Shown here in pieces: positions 28,377 through 28,607 of a stretch of DNA of 28,607 nt (position 1 is the stretch's first letter; the number at the start of each line of letters is the position of its first letter). The notes beneath the pieces are model-generated. The model had not been told where the DNA came from and ran no database searches. It worked only from the letters and a program-made list of their open reading frames with translations. This DNA comes from an archaeon (GTDB lineage Archaea > Nanobdellota > Nanobdellia > Pacearchaeales > UBA284), in assembly GCA_030619955.1 (NCBI GenBank), contig JAUXAK010000001.1, positions 1 to 28,607 of the forward strand. Reading direction: 5' to 3'. Made by a program: the position numbers and the translations under genes.

Positions 28377-28607
28377 ATGGCAGAAAATATTATTATATCA
28401 AATAAAGAAAAGTTAGAAAAAATAAAATATAAGATATTCAAAGCAGGAGTTAGCAAGTTTCATGTAATAACTGATTTTGACAGAACCTTAACAAAAGTTT
28501 TTGTTGATGACAAAGAAGTTCCATCTCTTATTTCAATTTTGCGTGATGGAAATTATTTAACTTCAGATTATGCTAAAAAAGCTCATGCATTATTTGAAAA
28601 ATATCAC
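28377..28607 (+). CDS. Pyrimidine 5'-nucleotidase-like (UMPH-1) protein, 5' part
   Basis: The reading frame opens at an ATG 21 nt after the metallophosphoesterase stop and runs off the window after 77 codons. It contains the HAD motif I HVITDFDRTLTK (D33, D35). It continues VPSLISILRDGNYLTSDYAK and KAHALFEKYH, matching the start of cytosolic 5'-nucleotidase III/UMPH-1, which removes phosphate from pyrimidine monophosphates. Here both motif I aspartates are kept. A TATA-like TTTAAAATA (28351-28359) precedes it, overlapping the previous stop codon. Confidence 0.82.
   Translation, partial: MAENIIISNKEKLEKIKYKIFKAGVSKFHVITDFDRTLTKVFVDDKEVPSLISILRDGNYLTSDYAKKAHALFEKYH

Noticed and set aside
1..28607. 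CRISPR array, insertion sequence, integrase, rRNA, replication origin
   Set aside because: I looked for regular repeats with spacers, transposase or integrase motifs, rRNA cores and clustered origin repeats and saw none.

Overview
The window is gene-dense, strongly AT-rich archaeal DNA. Archaeal markers include ribosomal protein L15e, replication factor C small and large subunits, transcription factor S, the RNase P protein Pop5/Rnp2, an NreA-type repair protein, an archaeal SRP RNA, tRNA genes without encoded CCA, class III (PibD-type) prepilin signals and TATA boxes about 26 nt upstream of start codons. Many small Lys-rich proteins, very short intergenic spaces, a bacterial-type MetRS with a separate EMAP-II-like subunit, and a membrane-anchored M23 peptidase suggest a DPANN archaeon (Woesearchaeota/Pacearchaeota-like). 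That placement is an inference from gene content, not a phylogeny.

Layout. 1-3.6 kb: a helical-repeat protein of unknown role, rpl15e, a small membrane protein, and NreA with a C-terminal PCNA-binding (PIP) motif. 3.6-9.4 kb: a tightly packed minus-strand operon metG, metG-beta, iorA, methyltransferase, iorB, ZIP transporter; iorA, the methyltransferase and iorB are joined by 4-nt ATGA overlaps. 9.5-13 kb: P-loop kinase, unknown gene, tRNA-Gly, CBS/zinc-ribbon protein, Toprim, HAD and Cys-cluster proteins. 13-17.2 kb: tRNA-Lys, TFS, a secreted Cys-rich protein coupled to rnp2, an unknown gene, then rfcS-rfcL. 17.3-19 kb: an unknown gene, then a two-gene minus-strand operon for a coiled-coil protein and a protein whose C-terminal domain resembles the N-terminal domain of CpaF/VirB11-type secretion ATPases without the ATPase. 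19.1-23.8 kb: tRNA-Leu running directly into Nudix-DHH genes, then SRP RNA running directly into a five-gene run of pilin-like proteins. 23.9-28.6 kb: serS, DUF4064-like membrane protein, M23 peptidase, winged-helix regulator, small conserved protein, metallophosphoesterase and the start of a UMPH-1-like 5'-nucleotidase cut by the window edge.

How the genes fit together. Most of the window is core information processing. The accessory content concerns peptide fermentation (IorAB), metal uptake (ZIP), the cell surface (pilins, Cys-rich secreted protein, M23 peptidase) and the coiled-coil/CpaF-N-like pair. The most notable observations are: a ferredoxin domain in IorA that has lost exactly the four ligands of one [4Fe-4S] cluster; a methyltransferase translationally coupled between the two Ior subunits; the ATPase-less CpaF-N-like protein; three pilins that all end in a cysteine; a paired change in the conserved symmetric loop of SRP RNA helix 8; and structural RNA genes placed where the promoter of a protein operon would be. 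Most gene starts appear leaderless or nearly so. I see no CRISPR array, insertion sequence, integrase, rRNA or origin. No stretch longer than 300 nt lacks a gene.
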